From Thalassotalea eurytherma (GTDB lineage: Bacteria; Pseudomonadota; Gammaproteobacteria; Enterobacterales; Alteromonadaceae), in contig NZ_BSSU01000010.1 in assembly GCF_030161415.1 (NCBI RefSeq), forward strand, positions 62,001 through 126,000: a stretch of 64,000 nucleotides of DNA. The letters run 5' to 3'. A program made the translations under genes and the position numbers. Of the stretch, positions 25,383 through 34,819 are shown one piece after another (position 1 is the stretch's first letter; every line of letters starts with the position of its first letter). The notes beneath the pieces are model-generated. The model ran no database searches, was not told where the DNA came from, and saw only the letters and a list, made by a program, of their open reading frames with translations.

Positions 25383-28241
25383 ATGGATTTAAAACGTCTT
25401 TTACCACAAAGTGTGGCGATTGCTATTTCAACCTTTTCTCTTGTATTAACGCCAACAAGTTATAGCCAATCTAGTGAATCTTCACAAATAGGCGGTTATG
25501 CAAACGCTTTATATGAAAAGGCGATGTCAGCATATGAGCAAGGCGATATCAATACAGCTGTCATTCACGTTAAAAATGCCTTGAAAGAAGATTCTAATAA
25601 TTTGCCAGCTAGGTTACTCTTCGCCCAAATTCTTTTGGAATATGGCGAGCTAGCAGCTGCTGAAGACCAATATAGAGTAGCTTTGTCACTCAATGCTGAT
25701 AAATCAATTGTTATAATTCCTTTCGCGCAATCACTGCTGTTACAAAGTAAACACTCAACAATATTAACGGACATAAATATTGGCCCATATTCACCTCAGG
25801 TGAATACCTTAGTATATGTTTATCGAGCAAAAGCCAATACCGGATTAAATAAGCTAGACGAAGCTAAATTTAACTATGAACAAGCGTTAACACTTGATGA
25901 AGGAAATATCGATGCACTATTAGGCTTGTCTACAATTGCTAAAAAGCAACTAGACCCGTTATTAGCAAGACAATATTTAATGCAAGCAAAGGCTATCGCC
26001 CCTAATGATCCTTATGTTGCTTTTTTTGAAGGAGAGCAATTTCGTCAATCGCTAAAACTTGATGACGCTATTTCTGCCTATAATGAAGCAATCATACTAA
26101 GAGAAGACTACCTTGACGCTCGACGTTCCAGAGCAGCTATTTATTTAGATCAAAACAAGTTACCAAAAGCTAAACTTGACATAGAGTTCTTGCTATCAAA
26201 GCAGCCCAATGACCCATTCGCACAACTTTTACACGGTATATACTTAGCAAAAACCAATAATAGTATCGAAGCAAAAAATGTTATTGCTCAAGCATCTGAA
26301 AAGTTTAGTCAAATTGAGCCAGAAACCATAGAGCAATTTGCACCATTAGCCTTAATATATGGTTTTTCTCAATACCTACAAGGTAACTTACAAAACGCAA
26401 CAACCAGTTTAAATGGTTATTTGCAAAAGAATCCTAGCAGTAAGCAAGCACGTGAAATACTTGCTGAAATCGCGAGCCAACGAAAACAATATGATCTTGC
26501 AGCTGATTTACTTCAACCAGTTGCACATGATCAATTAACAACGCGTAGTGCACATATCATGTTGCGTTCGTTAATTGAAACACAACGCTATAGTCAGGCT
26601 ATAGAGTTTATTAATAGCTTGCCTGGTAAAATTACCGATAAGCCAGAAATGAAGAACCTGCACGCTGTCGTGTTATTGAAGTCAGGTAAAGCAAAGCAAG
26701 CAATAGACTTGCTTAGTGAGCAAACCAGCAATGATAGTTTTACCGCTGACAACCAAGCGATGCTTATTCTGGGTTATAACTACTTAAATTTAGGTTTTAC
26801 AAAGGAAGCACTTCAGTCAGCCAAACAATTAGAACAGCTTTTTGCAGAGAATGATCGTCAACTCTCAATTACTGACTTGAACTTTATCGGCTCTGCTTAT
26901 TTGGTCAATGGTGATGACAACCAAGCTAAAGAATACTTCAAAAAAGCCCTTGTCATTGACAAAGAAGATGAGATCGTTAATCGAAATTTAGCGCAACTTT
27001 ATTTAAAAAATGCAGAATACTCAAATGCACAAGCAATAATTGAAGGCACATTGGCTAAAAACCCAGACAACCTCAATATGTTGCCAATATACGGTGAGTT
27101 ACTTATCGCGCAAAATGATAACAAAAGCGCCCTTGCTGTATATGAACAAATAAACGAACTATCGCCACAAAACTTAAAAAATAAATATCAACTAGCCAAT
27201 TCTTATCTTGCTAATAATCAACCACAAAAAGCAATCGATACTGCTAATGATATTAACAGGTTAGAGTCTTTATCACCTTTTGCTCTTATTGTGAAAGCAA
27301 AAGCCAACATCCAATTAAGTGATCTATCGCAGGCAGCACGTTCACTTCGCATAGCCTTTGGACTATTTACGGAAGATCCTGAGAAGCTCGTTGAAATAGC
27401 TAAGTTACAGCTAAGTGCACAAGATTACCTATCCGTTGAAAAAAGTATTGCTACTATCAGTAAGCTAGACAGTAAACAGGCGCAATTACATACCCTACAA
27501 GTACAATTACTTGAAGCAACCGGTGAATTAGAAAATGCACTAAAACTTCTTAGGCAGCAAAAGAAAAAAGATGGTCTTTATTATCGATTAGAGGCCAATA
27601 TTTTATTGAAATTATATCGAGATCAAGAAGCACTAAACTCTGCAAAAAAAGCTTATAAGTTAGAGCCTATTATTGATAACCATGAACTTGTTATACGCTG
27701 TTTATTAATCAATAAAAAATTACCGGAAAGTTACGTGCAGTTCAACGACTGGTTGACTAACCATCCTTATGATTGGCGCTCTTGGCGCAAGTTTGCCAAT
27801 CTTTATGAACAACATGGTTTAAGTGATAAGGCGATTCAGGCATACCTAGCATCAATTAATATCAACAACAAAGATATATTTAGCCTTAATAATGTTGCTA
27901 ACTTACTCGTTGATAACGGTAATTATACTGACGCGTTAACACATGCAAAATCAGCCTATCAGTATGCCCCACTTGAAGCCAAAGTTAATGATACCTATGG
28001 CTGGGTTCTCGTGCATAACAATCAAGCTAACACGGCAGTTAATTACTTTAGAGAGAGCCTTGCTAGAGACAATAACAATGCGACCACTCGCTTTCATTTA
28101 GGTGTAACACTCCAACAACTAAACAGAAACGACGAGGCACTTACTCAGCTTTATCAAGCATTAAGTGTAGCAAAATCAGACGCTTTAAAAGCTAAAATAA
28201 AACAAGCAATAGATGGTAAATTCACGTTAGATAATCAATAA
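25383..28241 (+). CDS. PrsT-like TPR-repeat protein of the PEP-CTERM/exosortase type
   Basis: A 952-residue exported protein built almost entirely of tetratricopeptide repeats. A signal peptide covers about residues 1-29 (MDLKRLLPQSVAIAISTFSL). The repeats run from about 40 to the C-terminus (for example AMSAYEQGDINTAVIHVKNA and NDTYGWVLVHNNQANTAVNY). Length and architecture match the PrsT family of PEP-CTERM systems. Known members are usually lipoproteins, but no lipobox cysteine is seen here. A PEP-CTERM substrate gene lies 0.6 kb downstream. Exosortase, PrsR/PrsK and polysaccharide genes are not in the window, so this is a satellite of a system located elsewhere, or a generic TPR protein. 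Confidence 0.75.
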   Translation: MDLKRLLPQSVAIAISTFSLVLTPTSYSQSSESSQIGGYANALYEKAMSAYEQGDINTAVIHVKNALKEDSNNLPARLLFAQILLEYGELAAAEDQYRVALSLNADKSIVIIPFAQSLLLQSKHSTILTDINIGPYSPQVNTLVYVYRAKANTGLNKLDEAKFNYEQALTLDEGNIDALLGLSTIAKKQLDPLLARQYLMQAKAIAPNDPYVAFFEGEQFRQSLKLDDAISAYNEAIILREDYLDARRSRAAIYLDQNKLPKAKLDIEFLLSKQPNDPFAQLLHGIYLAKTNNSIEAKNVIAQASEKFSQIEPETIEQFAPLALIYGFSQYLQGNLQNATTSLNGYLQKNPSSKQAREILAEIASQRKQYDLAADLLQPVAHDQLTTRSAHIMLRSLIETQRYSQAIEFINSLPGKITDKPEMKNLHAVVLLKSGKAKQAIDLLSEQTSNDSFTADNQAMLILGYNYLNLGFTKEALQSAKQLEQLFAENDRQLSITDLNFIGSAYLVNGDDNQAKEYFKKALVIDKEDEIVNRNLAQLYLKNAEYSNAQAIIEGTLAKNPDNLNMLPIYGELLIAQNDNKSALAVYEQINELSPQNLKNKYQLANSYLANNQPQKAIDTANDINRLESLSPFALIVKAKANIQLSDLSQAARSLRIAFGLFTEDPEKLVEIAKLQLSAQDYLSVEKSIATISKLDSKQAQLHTLQVQLLEATGELENALKLLRQQKKKDGLYYRLEANILLKLYRDQEALNSAKKAYKLEPIIDNHELVIRCLLINKKLPESYVQFNDWLTNHPYDWRSWRKFANLYEQHGLSDKAIQAYLASININNKDIFSLNNVANLLVDNGNYTDALTHAKSAYQYAPLEAKVNDTYGWVLVHNNQANTAVNYFRESLARDNNNATTRFHLGVTLQQLNRNDEALTQLYQALSVAKSDALKAKIKQAIDGKFTLDNQ

Positions 28242-28247
28242 CGATTA

Positions 28248-28275
28248 AAGGGCAGTAACATTACTGCCCTTTTCT
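28248..28275 (+). terminator. Rho-independent terminator of the TPR gene
   Basis: Stem AAAGGGCAGTAA / TTACTGCCCTTT with a 2-base apex just past the stop, ending in TTTTCT. Confidence 0.88.
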
Positions 28276-28325
28276 CAATTTGGTGTTAACGTATAAAAAC
28301 GTTCTCGCAAATACCAAATCACATC

Positions 28326-28763
28326 ATGTACAAACCACGAAAAATTGAACAGCAGGATAACTGGTTAGATGAAAGTGGTGTAAAAATATATACCATTACT
28401 TACCAAGCGAATATCCTCGACCAAGCCTTGTATAAAAAAGCACTGATAAGTATCAAACAATCTATCGGCATTCCTTGGAAAAATACCGCCGCATTTACCA
28501 TATTCCATGAGGGCGAACTATACCCTTACTTGATTTTAGGTTATTGGCAAAATGGGAATGAGCTATTTGTTCGAGTATACGTTCATATCAATAAACATTG
28601 GATAGAAGATCCTGCGCAGTTTTCATTTTGTTTATACGATATGGAAGTTATGTGGAATGAGCGAAATATCTATATTAACACAATAGATAAAGACAGCCCT
28701 TCTTTAGATGCCTATCAAAACACTCGTTTGCCGCTAGAAAGCCAATCCGCTCTTATAGAGTAA
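28326..28763 (+). CDS. Hypothetical protein, 145 residues
   Basis: Not recognised. It has no signal peptide or membrane segment, is rich in aromatic residues (YLILGYWQNG, HWIEDPAQFSFCLYDMEVMW), and is predicted soluble and mixed alpha/beta. It lies between two strong terminators, so it is its own transcription unit despite following the PrsT-like gene by 84 bases. The convergent neighbour is the PEP-CTERM protein. Normal-looking codon use and a good intergenic layout support a real gene. Confidence 0.65.
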   Translation: MYKPRKIEQQDNWLDESGVKIYTITYQANILDQALYKKALISIKQSIGIPWKNTAAFTIFHEGELYPYLILGYWQNGNELFVRVYVHINKHWIEDPAQFSFCLYDMEVMWNERNIYINTIDKDSPSLDAYQNTRLPLESQSALIE

Positions 28764-28785
28764 AGCGTTAAATTACAGACATAAA

Positions 28786-28809
28786 AAAAGCTGGTGTATA
28801 CCAGCTTTT
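28786..28809. terminator. Bidirectional terminator
   Basis: AAAAGCTGGT / ACCAGCTTTT inverted repeat with a 4-base centre, between convergent genes ending at 28763 and 28827. Confidence 0.88.
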
Positions 28810-28826
28810 CATCTTCAAAATTGCGT

Positions 28827-29651
28827 TTAAGCGTTTTGTTTCTGTCTGTAGATAAACAACATTGCTAAACCAAATAAAACGATTGTACTTGGCTCTGGCA
28901 CTTTCGCAACAGTATCGAAAGAAAGGTTTTTGAAACCACCTGATCCTTGCATTCTGATCACTAAATAAGAAATCGTTTCAGATAACGAGAAGTTTTGCGT
29001 TGTATAACCACCGTTACCAGTCACTGTCATCATCTCAACATCATCAATCATGTTGCCAGCAGAACCGTAAAAACTAAATGAACCGCGTTGGTTTGCACCA
29101 TCTTCAATATCAGCTAGTCCAATCGATTTCAGACTAACAGGCTCACTAAAGTCAATAAATACAAAACCACCGTGAGGATCGCTACCTGAATAACGGTCAT
29201 CAGGATCTTTACATAACCCCTTACCGCCATTCCAGTTTAGGTTACACTGACCATTTCTTTCATGGATAACAGCCACATTACCTTGGTCTACTTTTAGGTC
29301 TTCATCCTGAGTAACCCAAGTTGCATCAGTATTGAACAAAGTTAGGAATAAATCAGAATTTGTCTTGTTAAATGCGTTGGCATCAGCTGAAACATCACTG
29401 CTCCCCCAATGTGCCCAACTAGATTGAGCCCAAAACGTAACATCTACGTCACCCAGAGAGCCAATATGCCCAGTAGATGTAAATTCTTCATCAATTATCT
29501 GACCTTTATTTTTACTATACTTCCATTTACAGGTAGCACAGTTGTTGCCGTCAGTTGGAGAACGTAAACCATTCTCATCAAATGAAATCGTGTAAGAATC
29601 GGCATTCGCACCTAACGCTGCTAAAAACAACATCGACGCAAAAGACTTCAT
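28827..29651 (-). CDS. PEP-CTERM sorting domain protein, extracellular
   Basis: A secreted protein of about 274 residues. The signal peptide MKSFASMLFLAALGANA is followed by a mature region rich in Asn, Asp, Ser and Gly with three to four cysteines (NNCATCKWKY, QCNLNW, GLCKD). The C-terminus is a textbook exosortase signal: VPEPSTIVLFGLAMLFIYRQ, that is a PEP motif, hydrophobic helix and basic end. The protein would be cleaved and attached or released by an exosortase encoded elsewhere. The start at 29651 is chosen for the AAGGAT site before it. The mature domain's function is not recognised; the beta-rich pattern (GFVFIDFSEPVSLKSIGLAD) recalls other PEP-CTERM adhesin-like proteins. Confidence 0.9.
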   Translation of the reverse strand: MKSFASMLFLAALGANADSYTISFDENGLRSPTDGNNCATCKWKYSKNKGQIIDEEFTSTGHIGSLGDVDVTFWAQSSWAHWGSSDVSADANAFNKTNSDLFLTLFNTDATWVTQDEDLKVDQGNVAVIHERNGQCNLNWNGGKGLCKDPDDRYSGSDPHGGFVFIDFSEPVSLKSIGLADIEDGANQRGSFSFYGSAGNMIDDVEMMTVTGNGGYTTQNFSLSETISYLVIRMQGSGGFKNLSFDTVAKVPEPSTIVLFGLAMLFIYRQKQNA

Positions 29652-29845
29652 TAATATCCTTTTAATCATTTGCAATACTCATCAATTAAAACTTCTAGAC
29701 TACTCCACACGATGCAAATTACGCGCCAAACAATAAAAAACCTTTAAAAACAACAACTAAAGACATTTACTCTCTGTAACCATTTGAATTATGTAAAAAA
29801 AACCAACACCTCAGACCTGTTATGTATTTTTATTATTTTTTGATA

Positions 29846-29871
29846 TAAAAAAGCCGGCATCAAGTGCCGGC
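29846..29871 (-). terminator. Rho-independent terminator of mmsA
   Basis: Stem GCCGGCA / TGCCGGC with loop TCAAG; the minus-strand side runs into TTTTTTATAT, as expected downstream of mmsA. Confidence 0.85.
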
Positions 29872-29893
29872 ATTTATAACACGATCTTTACAT

Positions 29894-31396
29894 TTATTTC
29901 AAGCTGATCGTTGTATGTACAGCACTACCGTCTTGATGGTCAGGTTCGAACCAACGCGCAGTTACTGACTTGGTTTGTGTCCAGAAGCTAATTACTTGTT
30001 TACCATTTGGCCCTAAATCACCTAGTTTTGAGGCGCGTGAACCCGTAAAGCTAAAATAAGCGACAGGTACAGGAATTGGTACATTAATACCAATTTGACC
30101 TACATCAATGTCATTTTCGAACTTACGAGCAGCCCATCCACTTGATGTGAATAAAGATGTACCGTTGCCATTAGGGTTCGCGTTAATGATTTCAATCGCT
30201 TCTTCCAAGGTTTCAGCTTCTAGCACACATAATGCAGGGCCGAAAATTTCTTGTGTATAGATGTCCATATCAGGTTTAACATCAGAAAACATCGTTGGGC
30301 CAACAAAGTTGCCTTTCTCATAACCTTCAACAATGCAGTTGCGACCATCAACAAGTAATGTTGCACCTTGTTCTACACCACTATCTAAAATAGATAGAAT
30401 ACGAGCTTTAGCTTGAGGCGATACAACCGGACCTAAGTCAGCATCACGCTGTGTGCCTGGACCAACCTTCATTTGTTTTGCTCTTTCAGCAATCTCAGGC
30501 AACCAATTACGCGCTTCGCCAACTAAAATGGTCACAGGGTTAGCCATACAACGTTGACCTGCAGCACCGAACGCTGAACCCAATAAATCATTAATTGCAC
30601 GATCTTTGTTTGCGTCAGGCATAATAACCATATGGTTTTTAGCACCCATCATTGCTTGTGCGCGTTTACCGTGTTTACTTGCATGGTTATATACATGCGT
30701 ACCAACATTTGTAGAGCCAATGAATGAAACCGCTTTAACATCGTCGTGCTCACATAATTGATTTACAGCGTCTGGCCCACCATGAACAACGTTTAATACA
30801 CCTGCAGGAATACCAGCTTCTAGCGCTAACTCTACAAATCGAATGGTTGCTGATGGATCTTGCTCTGATGGTTTTAAAACAAACGTATTACCACAAGCTA
30901 CTGCAGGTGGAAACATGAATGCTGGCAACATCACAGGGAAGTTAAATGCAGTAATACCTACACCAACACCTAATGGTTTGTTTAGCGTATAGACATCAAC
31001 ACCTGTAGCGGCATTGTTCGCCATTTCACCAAGTTGTAAACGGGTAATTGAACAGGCGTTTTCTACAGCCTCTAACGCACGCCCTACTTCACCTTCGGCA
31101 TCTGGTAATGTTTTACCATGCTCCTGAGTTATTAACTCAGCAATTTCGACAGTATGTTGACGAACAAGCTCTTGGAATTTCATCATAATTCGCATGCGAT
31201 TAGTCAACGATACTTTTGACCAAGATTTAAACGCTTCATGGGCTGATGCAACCGCCGCGTCAACTTCTTCTTTTGTAGCCACAGGTACCTTCGCAACCAC
31301 TTCTTGTGTTGCTGGGTTTAATACATCTAACCAAACGTCTGATTGAGAGCGAACTTTCTCGCCGTTGATAATTAGGGGAATTTCTTTAATGGTCAT
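29894..31396 (-). CDS. mmsA: Methylmalonate-semialdehyde dehydrogenase (CoA-acylating)
   Basis: A 500-residue aldehyde dehydrogenase that converts methylmalonate or malonate semialdehyde to propionyl-CoA or acetyl-CoA in valine and beta-alanine/inositol breakdown. The MMSDH traits are clear: [45 protein letters not shown], the Asn-His segment [13 protein letters not shown], and the catalytic cysteine in GQRCMAN near residue 283. The C-terminus has [20 protein letters not shown], typical of MmsA. No mmsB or other valine genes are next to it. A LysR gene diverges from it with a palindrome between. Confidence 0.95.
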   Translation of the reverse strand: MTIKEIPLIINGEKVRSQSDVWLDVLNPATQEVVAKVPVATKEEVDAAVASAHEAFKSWSKVSLTNRMRIMMKFQELVRQHTVEIAELITQEHGKTLPDAEGEVGRALEAVENACSITRLQLGEMANNAATGVDVYTLNKPLGVGVGITAFNFPVMLPAFMFPPAVACGNTFVLKPSEQDPSATIRFVELALEAGIPAGVLNVVHGGPDAVNQLCEHDDVKAVSFIGSTNVGTHVYNHASKHGKRAQAMMGAKNHMVIMPDANKDRAINDLLGSAFGAAGQRCMANPVTILVGEARNWLPEIAERAKQMKVGPGTQRDADLGPVVSPQAKARILSILDSGVEQGATLLVDGRNCIVEGYEKGNFVGPTMFSDVKPDMDIYTQEIFGPALCVLEAETLEEAIEIINANPNGNGTSLFTSSGWAARKFENDIDVGQIGINVPIPVPVAYFSFTGSRASKLGDLGPNGKQVISFWTQTKSVTARWFEPDHQDGSAVHTTISLK

Positions 31397-31483
31397 TACA
31401 AAACCTTGTTGCTTGTTATCATTTATCGAGCTAAAGGTATGCTTTTATCAGCCAGTAAGCAATATGCACAATTGCAATAAGCC

Positions 31484-31497
31484 TTGCATATATGCAA
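31484..31497. promoter_or_regulatory. Candidate LysR operator in the mmsA/LysR intergenic region
   Basis: TTGCATATATGCAA is a perfect 14-bp palindrome 30 bases before the LysR start and 88 from mmsA. A second related TGCACAATTGCA lies about 20 bases away. The arrangement fits a divergent LysR-controlled promoter. Confidence 0.55.
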
Positions 31498-31526
31498 AGA
31501 CAATATAAATCAGTATACTAGCGATT

Positions 31527-32429
31527 ATGAACTGGGAAGATATTAAAATATTTTTAGAAGTTGCACGCGCAGAGAAGCTTTCTCAAGCCGCTATGCGCCT
31601 GAACAAAGACGCATCAACTGTCTCGAGGCGCATCCATAAACTTGAAGAGCAACTGGCTACCAAGCTTTTTGAGCGTAGTATTGATGGCCACGTACTCACA
31701 CTTGACGGTGAACAACTATTGGCAAGTGCGAGTATGATGGAGCAACAAGCAACGAATGCATTTAATCACATAGCGCTTGAAAAAACCGATGAATCTGGCC
31801 TTGTGCGCATAGGCTTAACAGAAGCACTCGCCAGCTATTTCTTAACGCCAAACCTTTCGCTTTTTTACCAACAACATCCCAATATAGATATTGACCTATT
31901 GCACTCATCTCGTGATGTTAAAATTAGTCGCAATGAAGCTGATATTGCGATATCACTCGAAAAGCCAAATAACACCTCGATGATTGTTACCAAACTTTGT
32001 GATTATCAACTTAATTTATACGTGAATAAGTACAGTGAAGTAGGTAAAACGATTGACGACAATAACTTGCCTATTAATCAACTTCCTTGGGTAAGTTATG
32101 TTGACAGTTTATTATTCACCGAACAACTCGCCTACTTTAATGAGTTAACCGAAAACATAGTACCTGTGTTTCGGTCTAATAGTGTTATCAGTCAATATCA
32201 AGCGATTAAACACGGTTTAGGCGTTGGTATTCTGCCTTGCTTTCTTGCAGAACAAGACCCTGACTTGAAGCAAATATATTGTCGAGAAATTGAAATAGCC
32301 AGAACATTCTATTTAATCACGCACCCCGAATGTAAAAGGCTCGCTCGTGTTGCTTTTGTGTGGGACTTCCTAAAAGCACTGTGTCTGGATAAAGCAAACA
32401 TACTTATACCGCAAAAACCAACCAACTAA
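31527..32429 (+). CDS. LysR family transcriptional regulator, divergent from mmsA
   Basis: A 300-residue LysR regulator. The N-terminal HTH (MNWEDIKIFLEVARAEKLSQAAMRLNKDA in part, then STVSRRIHKLEEQL) is followed by a periplasmic-binding-protein-like effector domain from about 90 to 290 with GLVRIGLTEA. Divergence from mmsA and the palindrome between them make mmsA the likely target. The effector is unknown. The stop overlaps that of the convergent acetyltransferase gene by four bases. Confidence 0.9.
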   Translation: MNWEDIKIFLEVARAEKLSQAAMRLNKDASTVSRRIHKLEEQLATKLFERSIDGHVLTLDGEQLLASASMMEQQATNAFNHIALEKTDESGLVRIGLTEALASYFLTPNLSLFYQQHPNIDIDLLHSSRDVKISRNEADIAISLEKPNNTSMIVTKLCDYQLNLYVNKYSEVGKTIDDNNLPINQLPWVSYVDSLLFTEQLAYFNELTENIVPVFRSNSVISQYQAIKHGLGVGILPCFLAEQDPDLKQIYCREIEIARTFYLITHPECKRLARVAFVWDFLKALCLDKANILIPQKPTN

Positions 32430-32920
32430 CTCGTGATAAATTGGTAAATATCGGCATCAGGATAACCTTTATGCCCCTCTTCCATTAACACAAAACCTAA
32501 TGTTTTTAGTAGTTGCGACGAGGCTTCGTTGTCTTTACTCGTAATAGCAAGAATGTTTTGCATGTGCTGATTTTTATTTAACACCGCAAGACATGCTTCT
32601 TTCATGTAACCATTGCGATAGAATGCTTCATCTAACGCATAACCTAAATCTGGCTGTGGTAAATCTTCTCTTTGCAATAGCCCGCATACGCCGATCGGTG
32701 TGCCATCATGCAAACTGACGGTCATTAGTCCAACACCGTATGTTTTGTAGCTAAATTGTGGCCCATCTAAAATATAAGTGGTGGCTGCATCAATATCGTC
32801 TATCTGTTTATTGCCGATGAACTTGAGAAATAATGACTGGTTATATAGCTGATGAATAAACGTTGCGTCACTTAACGCCATAGGCCTAATAATAAGGCGC
32901 GATGTTTTTATCACTTTCAT
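32426..32920 (-). CDS. GNAT family N-acetyltransferase (RimJ/RimL-like)
   Basis: A protein of about 164 residues with the GNAT fold: TSRLIIRPMALSDATFIHQLY at the start, GVGLMTVSLHDGTPIGVCGL in the central strand, and the acetyl-CoA loop region LGYALDEAFYRNGYMKEA. The C-terminal ASSQLLKTLGFVL is typical of the RimJ/RimL subgroup, which acetylates protein N-termini, amino acids or small molecules; the substrate is unknown. It is translationally close to the DTW gene: an ATG at 32932 overlaps its stop, while the ATG at 32920 lies just past it. Confidence 0.85.
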   Translation of the reverse strand: MKVIKTSRLIIRPMALSDATFIHQLYNQSLFLKFIGNKQIDDIDAATTYILDGPQFSYKTYGVGLMTVSLHDGTPIGVCGLLQREDLPQPDLGYALDEAFYRNGYMKEACLAVLNKNQHMQNILAITSKDNEASSQLLKTLGFVLMEEGHKGYPDADIYQFITS

Positions 32921-32921
32921 G

Positions 32922-33677
32922 CTATTTACCATCGTAATTCAGCCCTTTTTCACCTATAAATTGTTGATATTTCATCACAGCATTTTCATCCCCAACGGAC
33001 GGCTGGCAAACACTTTTTTGATATTGCCAAGAAAACACGTCAAACCATAAATCGAGCAGTTCACCAGAAGAACTCTCTCCTTGCTGTTTTAATATCTTAG
33101 CCGCAATTTCTGCCGTTGCTAAGTGATTATTAACTTGAGCACTTCGTAAAGCGTATCGCGAATCAGACAATTGTGCTTGGTTGTTATCAGGTAAGGTAAC
33201 AATTGGAAGCTTAGTTAAATAAGGACTCTTTCTAAACATACGCCTTGCTTCTCGCCAACTACCATCGAGTAAAACAAACAACGGTTGTTTATTATCAGGT
33301 ATTGCTACTTTGTCGGTATACACGGTTTGCTCAGGAAGTGCGTACTGCTGAGGGAATACAAGCATAGGAAACCAACGAGGATCGTTCAATAAAGCAATTA
33401 ACTCATCTTGAGGCTGAGTGCGCGACCATATAAACGGAAAGGTATTGGCGCAAACATCTTCTATTAGTCGACCAGTATTGCTTGGTTTAAGAATTTCACT
33501 GTCGTGCAATATGACTAAAAATGCAGCATTACAATGGTTAGTTACCTTCAAATGACATATACAGTTTTGTATCGCAACTTGGCAATTTCTACAGCGTTTA
33601 ACCCCCTTTCCTCGAGCATTAAAGGGTTTAGTTGCACTATTTATTCGTGTTTGATGAAGATACTGAAATCGATTCAT
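32922..33677 (-). CDS. DTW domain protein, probable tRNA-uridine aminocarboxypropyltransferase
   Basis: A 251-residue protein of the TDD/DTW family, whose E. coli member YfiP (TapT) makes acp3U47 in tRNA from S-adenosylmethionine. An N-terminal cysteine cluster (CRNCQVAIQNCICH) is the expected zinc site. LVILHDSEILKPSNTGRL follows, then the signature LLDGSWREARRM, where Ser replaces the usual Thr of the DxTW motif, and YALRSAQVNNHLATAEIAA. Length is typical. It is co-transcribed with the downstream acetyltransferase gene. Confidence 0.85.
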   Translation of the reverse strand: MNRFQYLHQTRINSATKPFNARGKGVKRCRNCQVAIQNCICHLKVTNHCNAAFLVILHDSEILKPSNTGRLIEDVCANTFPFIWSRTQPQDELIALLNDPRWFPMLVFPQQYALPEQTVYTDKVAIPDNKQPLFVLLDGSWREARRMFRKSPYLTKLPIVTLPDNNQAQLSDSRYALRSAQVNNHLATAEIAAKILKQQGESSSGELLDLWFDVFSWQYQKSVCQPSVGDENAVMKYQQFIGEKGLNYDGK

Positions 33678-33739
33678 AGCTTGCCCAAATAATTAAGAAA
33701 AGCATTTGTACCAGTTAACCAAAAATTTGCAAGTAGAAA

Positions 33740-33763
33740 TAAAAAAAGCGGGCTTTCGCCCGC
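33740..33763 (-). terminator. Rho-independent terminator of the DUF2884 gene
   Basis: Stem GCGGGC / GCCCGC with loop TTTC, followed on the minus strand by seven T, 33 bases past the stop of the gene at 33796. Confidence 0.88.
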
Positions 33764-33795
33764 GAAGTACATGGAGTGTATAACGTATCAGTGGT

Positions 33796-34590
33796 TTAAA
33801 TATCGTTGTGTCTATGACCGTGGATATGCAAAACATCAATATCTTTTAATTGTGGAATTGCGTCTTGCATGTCATCTTCTAATTCATCAATTGTCACAAG
33901 TGCTTGGCAAAGTTCGTCAGCAGCTTGTTCAAGCGTTTCAGCACGGGCTTCCATTTGGCTTTCAATGTTTTGACCAAAGTCTTCCATGCGTGTTTCGAAA
34001 GCTTCCATATCGCCGCCAGAGAACATCATCTCACGACCTACCGCCATTAATAAGCTGCCCATTGATTTTTCAATAGCACTTTCTAACACTTGCTCAAAAC
34101 GTTGCTCGAAGTCTTCACCTAAAATATCTTCTGCAACTTCTTCATTGCTTCCAATATAAATACCGGTTTCACTATCAAGTTTACGAGCTAACTGTTCTCG
34201 AATTTCAGTTAACTCATAGGTTAACTCTTCGCTCACATCATTACCTTCACCAAGTAGCCCGTTAAACGCTAGGTTTACACCTTCAATCGCGATGTTCACA
34301 CCTTCGATTGCCACGGTACGAACTTGCGGAACACTGTCACGAATACCTGTTGCAAAAGCATCAACTGTCGCTCGTTGTGATGAAGATAAATCAACAACCT
34401 TACTATCAATAATTAATTCGTTATCGTCTGATATTTGATACAACTCATGATGATCGTTTGAAAAAACAATATGATTGTTTTTCAGGGAGAAGTTCGCATC
34501 AAGGTTAACATCACAATTATTATCAGCTAATGCTAAAGGTGCAGCTGAAGCTAAGGCAAGAGCGACTATAGTTGGTAAAGTTTTCATCAT
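33796..34590 (-). CDS. DUF2884 (YggN-like) periplasmic protein
   Basis: A 264-residue exported protein. The signal peptide is KTLPTIVALALASAAPLALA, and a pair of cysteines remains in the mature chain (NNCDVNLDANFSLKNNHIVF and ELCQALVTID). The middle and C-terminal parts are highly acidic helices (EDILGEDFEQRFEQVLESAI; EAFETRMEDFGQNIESQMEA), matching the DUF2884/YggN family, whose function is unknown. A repeated VAIEGVNIAIEGVNLAFNG helix occurs near residue 100. It ends in a His-rich tail (LHIHGHRHND) that could bind metal. Two adjacent ATGs (34590 and 34587) follow AAGGA. Confidence 0.85.
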   Translation of the reverse strand: MMKTLPTIVALALASAAPLALADNNCDVNLDANFSLKNNHIVFSNDHHELYQISDDNELIIDSKVVDLSSSQRATVDAFATGIRDSVPQVRTVAIEGVNIAIEGVNLAFNGLLGEGNDVSEELTYELTEIREQLARKLDSETGIYIGSNEEVAEDILGEDFEQRFEQVLESAIEKSMGSLLMAVGREMMFSGGDMEAFETRMEDFGQNIESQMEARAETLEQAADELCQALVTIDELEDDMQDAIPQLKDIDVLHIHGHRHNDI

Positions 34591-34819
34591 AATTCCTTGT
34601 TATTGATACTCAATTTCTGGCTTTGGCCATTTACCATATACATTACAAGACTGGTGCCAACTCATTATTAATACTATTTATCAAATAGTTAACACAAAAT
34701 ACCGGTTTAAACTGCCTAATGGTTTTCAATAAAGAATAGTGAAATAAACTAAATAATTGTGTATCTTGCCAATAAATAACCTCAAGGAATTTACAACATA
34801 AAGGAGTAAACAACTTTCC

